Positions 1-10,515 of a stretch of DNA of 64,000 nt are shown in pieces (position 1 is the stretch's first letter; each line of letters begins with the position of its first letter). The position numbers and the translations under genes were made by a program. The DNA comes from Clusia tigrina. Taxonomy: Eukaryota; Arthropoda; Insecta; Diptera; Clusiidae. The notes beneath the pieces were generated by a model. It was given only the letters and a program-made list of their open reading frames with translations. It made no database searches and was not told the origin of the DNA. The stretch covers positions 408,719,034 to 408,783,033 of the forward strand of contig OV050030.1 in assembly GCA_920105625.2 (NCBI GenBank), given 5' to 3'.

Positions 1-44
1 ATAGCTTTATTCAGAGAAATTTAATATTATTTGTTGAATGGTTT

Positions 45-176
45 ACCTTACACCATAATGAATTATGAGTGTAAGGGGTTGGGGAATAAGTACAAGCAAC
101 TAAGGATTTGACTCGAACAGAAAAAGGTAGAAAGAAGCATTTTTGAGACCAAGATTCGAACCCGCGATCCACGAGT
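45..176 (-). mobile_element. tRNA-derived SINE, copy C (5'-truncated)
   Basis: On the minus strand this stretch starts inside a tRNA-like half and contains an RNA polymerase III B-box (GGGTTCGAATCTT at 163-152). A body follows that aligns by eye with two other copies at 39077-39262 and 51990-52125; shared words include TGCTTCTTTCTAC and a TTGCTNGTACTNATTCC block. The tail is a hairpin: CCTTACAC at 46-53 pairs with GTGTAAGG at 69-76, around a CATAAT/ATTATG inner stem. The A-box end is missing. It abuts the ATTGAT array and the 3' end of the neighbouring R1-like element. tRNA-derived SINEs are mobilised by LINE enzymes; which LINE serves this one is unknown. Confidence 0.7.
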
Positions 177-213
177 TAAATTTAATATTAATATTGATAC
201 TGATATTGACGTT
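177..213. repeat. degenerate ATTGAT hexanucleotide array (left flank)
   Basis: A short run of ATTGAT/ATTAAT hexamers on the plus strand directly borders the 3' end of the R1-like element on the right. The heptamer TGACGTT at 207-213 recurs at 2239-2245 on the other side of that element. Confidence 0.7.
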
Positions 214-2238
214 TTTTTGGGGTGGGGGTAAAGGGGTAACAAAATGCCTACCGCATCCTCAAAGGGGTCGTCCCTCCGATGGAATGTGGAGTTCGCATCC
301 ACTAAAAATCTTCCCCCTCCTTGGACTTTCTCCCATTCTGGGACCGCGTTTAGATGCCTTCAGGATGGTGTCTCTCTCTAAACCAGTGAAAGGTTACCGG
401 CTAGATACCTGCGACCAGGTCCCGTTTCTTTGCAAGTAGAATGCGCTCAATAAAGGTGGCAATCAATTGCTACTTTGCTGGACTCTCTAGCATTTTGCCT
501 GTCTTCGAGGACTTTCAGATCTTCTCTCCATCTTTCGCACATGAAGTAAGTGTGGTTTGCGTCATCGATGGGCGTGTCGCGTGTCGCCGTAGATGCAAAC
601 TTGGCTTTCTGCTTTTCTTATGTTGTAGAGGTATTTGCCGAAATACCCGTGTCCGGAAAGCAACTGCGTTATGTAGTAGTTCACTTCGCCAAAGGATCTA
701 CTACACCATTTTTCCACGTGTGGGATTAGTTTCTCTGTCCATCTGCCTTTCGTCACTGCTGCTCATCACTCCTGCCATAGTTGGATTGTGTAAGCTCTAA
801 TCCGTCGCCGAGTGCCGTTTGCATCTCTGTGGACTGCACCTCCTCTCAAATAGTTTGTGTCGCCATCGGTAAAACAATTGTAATGGGTTAAGCTACCATT
901 TGCGTCGCCGCCGAGGTTTGCGGCACCTCTTGTGTTGGAGGTGGCTTCGCATGCACTGTTCCTGTGTGATGCGTATTCCTTGTGAACAGCCTCATTTGTA
1001 GCTCTCTCAAGTTCATATTCTTATTGCTGCAACCAAAACTCTCTTCTCTCTCGCGCTAGCAGATCTACTGGTATCGTTCCGCTAATCACTAGAACTGCGG
1101 CTTCTGACACTGAGCGGTACGTTGAAGCTACGCGAAGGGCAGCAGTTCTTTGTACCTTAGCGAGTATTTTTCGTCGGAGCTCGGTTTTCCGTGTGTCGGC
1201 CCACACCTCCCTTACAGCAGTATCGATTGCGTCGTGTCCATCAGGAGCTTCCTTCTGCTTGCGAGGGGTCCTCCGATATTTGCCATCAGTCTAGCCAGCG
1301 CCGAGGTTATTTTGACTGATTTTTCCGCTGCATGTTGTATTTGTGCCCAACAGGTCACTTTGTTCTCGATTCTGATTCCTAGGTATTTCAGGGTCTTCGA
1401 GATCTTTATGGCTTCAGAGTGGACCCACATATCTACTTCCAAGGGTATGTGCTTCCTGGTGAGTAGGATAAGGCCCGTTTTCTCAGTAGCCAGACTGAGA
1501 CCGTGCGAGTTGAGCCATGTTTTCGTTCTAATCATCACCTGCGTCAATTTTTGTCCAGCCGCATCGAGATCGCGTGCGGTTGTGACAGCTGCGATGTCGT
1601 CTGCGTATCCCACGAGCTAGCAGTCGTCAGGCATATCCATTTCCAGTATTTCATCGTAACTGACGTTCCAGAGGTCTGGGCCGAGGATTGAGCCTTGTGC
1701 CGCACTTGAGGTTGTCACCTTCGTTCGCTGCACACGATCTTTTAGATAGCTGCGTACTATTTTCAACATATAAGCGGGTGTCCTGAAACGCTTCTCAAGG
1801 GCGTCAATGATGTTTTCTCCATTTTACGCTGTTAAAGGCGTTTCTTACGTCAATCGTAGCAAGGAGCACCACCGCTCTTGAAAAACGGTTTATGCTCCGT
1901 GCGCTTACTACGCTCCTCACCACATCCACCACTGCTCCGATTGTCGACCTACCCGGTCTACAACCGTGTTGTCTATCGGAAAGTCCTCCTGCTTCGTTTA
2001 TCGCGGCTGATTGCGGAGTTTCAGCATTCTTTCAAAAAGTTTCCCTGTCGTATCAAGCATGCATAAGGGCCGATATGCCGACGGTGTCTCTGGGTTTCCT
2101 TTTCCCTTTCTGATGAGAACTAGCATCTGTCTTTTCCAGACCTCCGGAAAGAGTCCTTCCACCAAGCAGACATTGTACATATTTAGGAGTATATGTGGGC
2201 GTTCTGCTGTGATAATTTTCAGCACTACCTGACTGACA
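214..2238 (-). mobile_element. R1-clade non-LTR retrotransposon remnant, copy A
   Basis: Read on the minus strand this is the second half of an R1-type ORF2. Reverse transcriptase begins near 2225 (SAYRPLCMLDTTGKLFERML block). It continues through an RNAFNS block near 1840, GSILGPDLWN near 1690, and an intact catalytic YADD at 1607-1596. The R1-typical block RTAALRVASTYRSVSEAAV lies near 1160-1100, and the C-terminal part GELNYY-like...QLLSGHGYF is at 756-562. The endonuclease and 5' part are absent, so the copy is 5'-truncated. At least one stop (just before LVGYADD) and several frameshifts break the frame, so it is a pseudogene. The 3' non-coding end (about 440-214) matches the 3' end of copy B. 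TGACGTT flanks both ends and is a candidate target-site duplication. Confidence 0.85.
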
Positions 2239-2450
2239 TGACGTTGACATTGAACTACGAGTATATGTTGATAATTAAATTATTATTGGTATTTAAATTG
2301 TTATTGCAATTGATATTGATGATCTTTTTTAAATTGATAGCGAGATTCATATTGATATGGGTATTGATATTGGTATTGATATTGGTATTGACATTAGTAT
2401 TGACATTGATAATGATGTTGTTATTGATATGACATTTAAATTGCCCTTTA
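2239..2450. repeat. degenerate ATTGAT array (right flank of copy A)
   Basis: Plus-strand reading gives ATTGATATTGGT and ATTGACATTGAT-type hexamers, densest at 2340-2430. With the array at 177-213 it forms the two halves of one hexanucleotide tract split by R1-like copy A. Confidence 0.8.
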
Positions 2451-3717
2451 TTTGGACATAATTAAAATCTTTGCTCAGAGGGGGCAATGATATAATATCA
2501 GGTATTATAAAGGATATCTCTGCTAAGGGTATGCCTTCTATAGTGTTCAAATCTTATCATAGTCCATAGTCCATAGTCCACACAATGATTGATGGAGAAA
2601 CTGTATCCGTGACTCATGTAAGAAATGTGCCAAGAAAATATCTTATCCTTCAGCAGTTAAGAGCAACTTATGTACTCGAATTTAACATGAAGTCCTGTGT
2701 ATTGCTTTCTAAATATAATTGCATTTCACTTAATTGAACAAATAGAGCAATTAATTGCGACATTTCACATAATTTCATAAGCACACGTAACGAAAGCGTC
2801 GGATAATGAGATGCTCAATCACATTGCTTGGTAAAAGAGTCAACTTTCATTTGCGGCACACAAGCTGAGCAACAGCCACAGTCACATGACCAGAATCTCC
2901 ACAACCGTACTTATAAAACGATGGTAATATTAATTAAAACAATATTTATTAATAATATAAAGTATTAAAAAAAACAACATTCAACTTTCAGCGAATATGA
3001 ATGCAAAAGTGTCTGCTGTGAGGCGCTTCATTAACACAAAACATTAAGAAACCGAGAATGTCTTAATTCGCCAAGGTTAAATGGTCAGTTGCATCCATCC
3101 TTTGGCAGTCGTACGGACACAACTGCGCACACCCTGCTGGGCACAAGACCTGCAGCCAGATCTGCCCGCGTACGCGTAACAGCGGACAAATCGCAGCCAG
3201 CCAAACCGAACGAGCTGGCTCTCCAGCCAGGTACCGTTGCTCACATCCGTTTTAAACCGACATTGGCCGGCGACGAGGACGAGGACGAGGACGACGACGA
3301 CGACGATGGTACGCATTTGCATCCATGGCATCCCAGCGACATTTACTCCGCTGCGTAATTTATGTTAATCGCTTGTTTTACTTTTAATTTCGCACTTAAA
3401 ATTGTCGCCATAAGTTGAAGAGTGCAACCTAAGCGTAGAGAACTTGTTGCTTGTCTGTGATTGTGTGAATGTGAGGATGTGTGTGTGTGTGTTAGTTAGT
3501 GTAGCGGCAGCGATAAATTTTATCGATTTTGCTGTAGGATTTTATATCTCGATTCAAATTTAACTAGCAACAATTGGTAAGATTCGGTCATACCGACACC
3601 TACAAATGTACTACAATCTATAAAAAATCTTGCAAATTCATTGACAGACGATAACTCATTATATCCTTCTTCATATCATTATTATATTGACTTAAAATGT
3701 TTAATTCATATGTAATA
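2451..3717. other. unique intergenic DNA, with a GC-richer block at 3070-3360
   Basis: There is no recognisable gene. AGTCCAT is repeated near 2562-2580. The 3070-3360 block is GC-richer and open on both strands. It contains a GACGAG/GACGAC run at 3273-3306 and a minus-strand frame of 84 codons (3331-3077) whose start is a hydrophobic VL-rich run encoded by that same simple repeat. A GT-repeat lies at 3477-3492. Confidence 0.5.
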
Positions 3718-3942
3718 TTGCTTCTTATTGAGATTGTTATTGATAATGTTATTGATATTGTTATTGATACTGATATTGATATTGTTATTGATATTGTTAT
3801 TGATATTGTTATTGATACTGATATTGACATTGATAAGGATTAATTGGCATTAATACTGACAATAATATTGACATGGATTTCCATACTGATATTTATACTT
3901 TGATATGAATATTAATAAGGATACTGATATTAATATAGAAAT
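3718..3942. repeat. degenerate ATTGAT array (left flank of copy B)
   Basis: On the plus strand TTATTGATATTG hexamers run from about 3725 to 3835, then decay into ATTAATACTGAC-like words up to the start of the second R1-like element. Confidence 0.8.
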
Positions 3943-5507
3943 TAATAATAATAGAATAGCGCCGTAAAAGCCGTCATAGAAACTGTTTTAGCGACACAGC
4001 AAGGAAATCACTACTCCAGCCGAGTGGTAATCCTTGTTAAATTATACGTCCGAAACGCTTTCAACAGCGCTAGGTGGGTGGACATGATCGAGGCACTCGA
4101 AAATCGTTTTCAGATACCAGTTTATCTGAAGAAGATAATCCGGAGCTACCTTAAAGATCGAATGTTGATATACGAGACCAACAATGGCACCCGAAGCAAA
4201 ATCATCACGTCAGTGGCAGCGCAAGGGTCCATCCTCGGACCGGACCTTTGGAATATAAGCGACGACGGCATTTTGCTCATAGAGATGCCAGATAACACTC
4301 ATCTAGTCGGACACGTAGACGACATTGCGGCCGTCATCACCGCACGCAACTCGGAAGACGCCCAAAGAAAACTGAACCAGGGCATGATCAGAACGCGGAG
4401 GTGGCTCGATTCACACGGTTTGAAATTGGCCACGAAAAATACGGAAATGCTATTCCTTACGAGAAAGCACATTCCAATCGAAATTGACTTGAGAGTTTGC
4501 TCCGATCATCAGGACACAAAAGATGACAAAGTATTTAGTAAATTCAGCTTGACTCCAAGCTCACCTACTGGGCGCAAATGCAAAACGCGGCAGCTAAGGC
4601 AGCACGGGTTACGGCTTCTCTCATCAGACAAATGGCAAACATTGGAGGACCGACACCCAGCAAGAGGAAGCTTCTGATGATGACAACGCACTCCATTCTG
4701 CTGTGTGGTAGCGAATTGTGGACTGCCAAGCTGATCGTGTACGCCCGAAGAAAAGTTTTATCCTCAGTGCAACGAACCGCAGCTCTGCGAGTAGCTTCAG
4801 CGTACCGTACTGTCTCGGAGCCGGCAATTCTGGTAATTAGATGCTTAACCCCTTTCGATATTTTGGCCCTCGAACACCTACGAAAAGCCAAGATGGGTAA
4901 ATATACCAGAGGAACCAAGCAGGATATAAAGCAACAAACCGTGCACCATTGGCTAAAACGATGGGCCGCCGAGAGTTGCGGAAGATGGACAGCAAGACTC
5001 ATACCCAACATAGCGAGCTGGATAGGAAGAACAGTCAATCTCTACCTCACGCACTTACTCTCTGGCCACGGAGACTTCTGCAAGTATCTACACCGAATGG
5101 GAAAAATTGAAGGGCCTGAGTGCATATACGACGATAGCAATCCGGATGATGCAGAGCACACCTTTTTCGAATGCACAAGGTGGCAAACAGAGCGCACCAC
5201 GCTTGAAATGGAAATCGGGAAACTTTAGCCACCGAAAACATTGTGGAGGTTATGCTAAGCAGCAAAGAAGAGCGCTGGCGGAAAAGCGGGACCTGGAGGC
5301 AGGAATAATATTGAGACTCCACATTATTCCTGCCAGAGGGACGAAGTGAGAATCTTCACCTTGAAGAAAGTATAAAAAGGGTTCCAGGGTGGATAGATGT
5401 TCTCAGTGAGGGAGGGGGATGTTTTAGTGAGTGCAACCCTCACATACCAATTCTGTGACGACAGTTTTGATGATGCGACAGGCATTTTTACCCTCTACCA
5501 ACAAAAC
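3943..5507 (+). mobile_element. R1-clade non-LTR retrotransposon remnant, copy B
   Basis: A plus-strand ORF2 fragment starts near 3960 and runs to about 5228 with frame changes. The frame 4024-4677 carries VRNAFNSARW, SYLKDR, GSILGPDLWN and the palm motif as GHVDDIAAV. It then passes into R1-type C-terminal sequence in 4578-5228 (RTAALRVASAYRTVSEPAI; LTHLLSGHGDF; and a zinc-knuckle-like CIYDDS...AEHTFFEC). The first catalytic Asp, normally in a V-D-V/L-R-N-A-F-N block, is Tyr here (LYVRNAFNS), and YADD is HVDD, so the enzyme is dead. The 3' non-coding end (GATGCGACAGGCATTTTTACC near 5472-5492) matches copy A. ATAGAAAT at 3935-3942 and 5508-5515 may be a target-site duplication. The element is 5'-truncated. 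Confidence 0.85.
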
Positions 5508-6130
5508 ATAGAAATATTAAATTTAAAAAAATTGTTAGTGATGTTGATATGGAGTTTGAGTTTAATATTGGTATTGATGATTGTTATTGCACATTACATT
5601 ATTTATATTGAGTACAGTAGTATGAATATAATCATATATTGACATATCAATAGTATAGTATAGTATTATATATATTTACATTGACATTGATCTATTCATT
5701 GATATTCAAACTGATGGTGATATTAATATGAGGACTGATTTTGCTATAAATATTGATATCAATATTGATATTTATATTGTTTTCTATTCATATTGGTATT
5801 AATATTGATAATCTTTTAGATATTCATATTGATTTGATACTAATATTGAACATTGACATAAATATTGACATAAACATGGACATAAATATTGACATTGACA
5901 TTCGTAATTATAATGAATTCCAATTAATATTTATGTTGACATTGTTACTTATATTGATATTAATTTTGATAATATTTTTGACATTCTTATTGATTTGATA
6001 CTAATATTGAACATTGACATAAATATTGACATAAACATGGACATAAATATTGACATTGACATTCATAATTATAATAAAATTCATATTTAATGTTGACATT
6101 ATTAATTATATTGATACTAATATGGATATA
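5508..6130. repeat. degenerate ATTGAT array with a 161-bp tandem duplication
   Basis: The tract is made of ATTGAT, ATTGAC and ATAAAT-like hexamers on the plus strand. A 161-bp segment beginning TTGATTTGATACTAATATTG at 5829 starts again at 5990 and is nearly identical for at least 75 bp, so it is a recent tandem duplication inside the array. Confidence 0.8.
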
Positions 6131-8024
6131 GACACGGCTGTTGATGTTATTATCCATAGTCATATAGCAAATAATTATAAAGGAAGCTAAGACAGAACGA
6201 GCACAGCTAAATGGACTTAGTACGAAATCCAGAGCTTTACTATATGTACTGTGTTACAAACATATCTCCCAGTCTGATATGCCCACTGTTTAGTGTACGA
6301 AAGATGCAGACTACAACAAAAAGAAAAATAAATTAATTGGAACCTGTTCCCCCGTAGAAGGAGTGAATCACACTCGAGGCAAATAAAAAAAGAAACATTA
6401 TTGAAACACCATTTGAGCTGGCGTACGGAATCCAGTTGGCTGATTTCCGTAATGGCTTAAATGTGTAAAGTTTTATTTTAAGTTGCTTTAAATGAGCGTT
6501 TAATTGGAAGCGCAGCAGTGCGAGGAGCTGTCTTATGTCATGCTGCGGCTGCGCACAGCTTAGGCACCATCTTCCTGGGCGTAGCAGAGAAGCAATGTCG
6601 CCTTCTTTTATTTGTTGACTTACTTTTGACTATAAAATTTCTAATCCTTGCCTACTCACGAAAAGAACTGAGGTGATTTTTAACAAAGTCCAAAAATATT
6701 TTAATTAATTTTGTCAGCTTTTAATGCCGCTAAGTCAACACCGCGTCGTGCATGTGTCAGCGTCTTGCTTGGCCACGCAAGTTCATAAATCAACACATAC
6801 GCACGAGCGGGAGCAACTCTCTGCTACTTAAACTGATTAAAATCAGGCCGATCGGTCTAGTACCCAAACAACAAAGGCAATTGCTGGCCTGGTGACAGTG
6901 TCCCGGACTGCGTGCCACAGCATAGAAACACTTAAGTCCAAACGCATAGAAACACTTAAGTTAACGCACGAAAGCCCACCACAGGAAAAAAACCGTACCT
7001 AAGCCGCTTTCTGCACAATCGACCAATAAAAAAGCATAAATGAAAAATACAAAATTAGAGAAATGGTAACGAAGTTTACATAATCCTCCCAACAATTGCT
7101 TTGATTTGATGTGATTGGATTGAGTTCATTTGATTCGGTCGCTACATTTGTGTCGTGCCATTTTGGGGAGTGTTCCACGCAGCTTTTGTAGCCGTCAAGC
7201 GTTAATCCCCAGTGCGAGTGATTACTATCGCATGGCGGGGGCACGGTGATGCCGGGGCATGTCGCTCGAATTAATTGAAAATTGTCACCAATATTTGTGT
7301 AGCAAAGGCTACGCAGTAAATCCCCACATCAATGTCTGGCAGTGCGGCCGCAGTTGTACCTAGATTTCCCGTCAAGATCAATGAAATTGTGTGGGCGCAG
7401 TCGCCAGGCTCAGCAACCATCGCTGGCATCTACACTCAAACAAAAGCGGTAATAAACGTTCATAGAATTAAAAAAGGGAAGGGGCACGCGTAACTTAAGC
7501 TCCACTTCTTCGATCGAGATGCTTTTTTATAGCTGTGCCCTTTATCTTCAAATGCTATGAAAATAGTTTCATGTATTTTACTCTATGCAGTTAATACCCA
7601 ACTGGAATTAAATTCCTTTTCCTCTTTTTTTATAGACTATTCTCATCTCAAGGAAGAGCTGTGGACAAATATTCAAAAGTGAAGGTGCTCAAGACTACCT
7701 GAATTTATTGCTTGCAGTTGAATGTATTTGTAAGTATATTAGCAGGTCTATTGGCAGGATTCAAGAATCGGAATATGGCTGAAGGCGGTCAATGGAAGAT
7801 CGCAAGGAGAACAATTCTCTCCACTTTGTGGCAGTATGTCAAAGACAGCCCAACTCTATTGCTGTGAGACCCTTTGATAATTACCACATTTTTATTTTGG
7901 GATATCCTTGCAAGCCGAGGCTCTTAGTTGTGTTTGGTCAAATTTACTTGTAATCTTGCATCATACTAAGGTGATCACATTGTTTGTGTTTGGAGGCAAC
8001 TGAAAAACCAATTTCCTGGATGAT
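6131..8024. other. unique intergenic DNA
   Basis: No gene or transposon is recognised. A 23-bp unit containing GCATAGAAACACTTAAGT is present twice near 6920-6965. The remainder is AT-rich single-copy sequence with scattered short open frames that show no family signature. Confidence 0.4.
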
Positions 8025-8528
8025 GTGATGGACAGGAAAGTGGTAGGACGGCGGGAAAATGATGACGAGCTTGACCACACACTCTCGCCCGACAAAATTG
8101 ACACTGTACAACACGCTCATCCTACCGTGCTGCTCTATGACGCAGAAGCATGTGTCGTGTCGCAGACTGATGTAGCCGCGATTGAGGTGTTAGAGATGAA
8201 AATTCTTCGCAAAATCTTCGGTCCTGTTCGTGTCGGCGGCGACTACCGTATTCGCATGAACCATGAACTGTACGAGCTCTACGCTGACATAGACATAGTC
8301 AGTCACAATACTATACAACGTCTGCGCTGGCTTGTACATGTCGTGCGTATGGAGGAAGAAGCTCCAGCGAAAAAGGTGTTCGAAGTGGAAGCCGCTGGAC
8401 AACGACGTAAGGGATGGAAGGACCAAGTCGAGGAAACCCTAACCTCGCTTGGTATTACAGATTGGATAAGACGCGCGCAAAGCAGAGGCGCCTGGCGAGC
8501 ACTGTTATGTTCGGCCGTAACTCGATAG
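8025..8528 (+). mobile_element. RTE-like non-LTR retrotransposon, C-terminal fragment
   Basis: This is a 167-codon uninterrupted frame. Its middle and end match the C-terminal region after the reverse transcriptase of RTE-type non-LTR elements and of the many host proteins misannotated from them. Recognisable blocks are LLYDAEACVVSQTDVAAIEV, ILRKIFGPVRVGGDYRIR, RLRWLVHVVRM and a closing WKDQVEETLTSLGITDW. No palm motif lies upstream, so only the tail of the element is present. Unlike the other remnants here it has no internal stop or frameshift, which suggests a comparatively young insertion. The first 40 or so codons are not recognised. The clade assignment is from memory and could be a related L2/CR1-type group. 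Confidence 0.7.
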
Positions 8529-10079
8529 CGGGTTGTTTCGCAGATTCTGCGATTGACCACACGCTCAAACTAATTGTAGTTTCCCGGCACAACGGTGTTC
8601 CCCGACACCAAAACAATGTGTACCACATTTATATTCCTGCTACTCAAATAGTCCTCCCTTCGACTTGAATATTTTCCAGTCATCTGATACTGGAATATAT
8701 TCATTAGTATCGTGTCCACCCGAGTAAACATAGACACTAAAATGTACCTAGTGTCTCTGAAGATTGTACTAATTTTTAAATACCATATTTGAAAGTGTTC
8801 ATCATTTAAATATGCTAACGAAAAAGTGTTTGGGAATGAGTTGTTTATTAGAGGGAATACGAATTAGTTTCAATAAGATTCACTTGTGTCCGTAACATTG
8901 TTGAGTTCATCTTGAGTTCATCGTTACGGTCGTGTCCACTATATATATGATTTACGAGTATACGAGTATATGCCTGCTTTCATGTATCCTGTACTCAACA
9001 CAGATGTCAGTCTCTGAACCGTTCTTTATTTCGTCTCAAATAATGCCTTTTTGTTAAAGCTTTTCCACCATGCCATAAAGAAGGCTAAGGGCAGACATTT
9101 GGATTTAATCTGTGATTAGAGGTTCCATGCAGCTAATAGAAGATTCGAAGTTCCTTTCCAAATATGTTCCCAATGACTATTGAAGGCAAAATAGAACTCC
9201 AATTCTCCTCTTTCTGTTTAGTCGTTTTACCATCACAACTTCCTGTCTACATAAAGACCTAAATATTTCTCTAGAACTACAACAATTTTGCTACTTCTTT
9301 CTAAAATGAGTGGGAGGGTTGATAAATGAAGCACTACTATATAGTATTTATTCGTAAGGAGAAACAGCTTGCGGTAATATTTCATCCAATTGAAAGCGCC
9401 TTGCGTATTGGTAGCATAAACCAGCATTATAGTAAAGCGTTGAGGTATTTGCCTGAACCCTCCAGAGGATGACTTTAGTACATAGAATATATCTATCAGT
9501 TGTTGAACTCTTAATAGCCCCAAAGTGTTTCATGTCCTACTTCGGTAAAATTTATCGATTTAATTTCAATATAAACCGACAATTTATGGCGCTAAACTTA
9601 TTATAAAAAATTATGTTCAAATTTTCCCCCTACTCTTGTAATTACAATATTCTTCTAATCGAATGTTCAAGTACTTCGATATTTTATACTATCCTGACTC
9701 TGAGTTGGTTTTTATTCTATTTTTATATTGTCCTCAAAATTGGAGTAGGATTTTTTTTATATCTTATTTAGTCCTAATTTTGAACTTGATTTTTTCCATT
9801 ATTCTAACTTCGATTTGGATTCGTCTCTTAGATCTGTAAAATTATAATGTGTTCTTTTCTTAGTTTGAGTAACTCATCTCTGATATTATATTTGGTCTCC
9901 TACGCGAAAATGTTTCTATTTCTGTGGTGTTTCCACTTGAATTAATTTTAAATAATTCTGTAGGATCTAAGATATTCATTAAGGACTAACAATTATATAT
10001 AAAAATGCCATTCTATTTTCTGTCTTATAAGATGTGGATAATATTTATCTACTGCTGTAATGTAATGTACGGTCCGAAT
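8529..10079. other. AT-rich unique DNA
   Basis: No gene is recognised. TACGAGTA occurs twice in tandem at 8953-8968. The 9540-10060 part is strongly AT-rich with T-runs and stops in all frames. Confidence 0.4.
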
Positions 10080-10515
10080 AAGTCAGCACCTGGTCCAGCA
10101 CCTCTTCTGTACATATCCAGTTTTTGCTAGAAATAAAGAACGTTTGCTAGGATCCCACTTGTTAACAAATATAGATCTTACCAGTCTGGTTTATAAAAGG
10201 CTGAGGTTGGTTTAATATGGAGGGGGAAGCTTAGCCATGCCTCGCATTCGTGGCTCACAACGGGCCCAACTGGTGGTCTAAGTGGCATCACTGGTTGATT
10301 GGTGATGCGCCTGCCCAACCTACCTACCTCCTTCTCCAATTTGTCATCTCAATACACCATTTCTAAGGCATAGAAGGTGGACTCTGGACGATACTCTGCA
10401 CGTCTCTCTCACTTCAAGAGTTCAAACTGTATATTCCATTTCTTATTGCCTGCTATGGTTGAATTATCGGTATTACTGTACATGGCAGTTGATCCCGCGT
10501 GTTCCAGTCGCCTAT
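10080..10515 (+). mobile_element. 3' end of a non-LTR element, family X, copy 1
   Basis: This segment aligns by eye along about 420 bp with the reverse complement of 13600-14010. Shared words include CTGTACAT...CCAG, TTATAAAAGGCT, AGCTTAGCCATGCC and the core CCCAACTGGTGGTCTAAGTG at 10265-10284. In copy 2 the same sequence lies directly downstream of a non-LTR C-terminal coding fragment, so I infer this is 3' non-coding sequence of that family. No coding part is left in this copy apart from the first few tens of bases. Confidence 0.65.
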
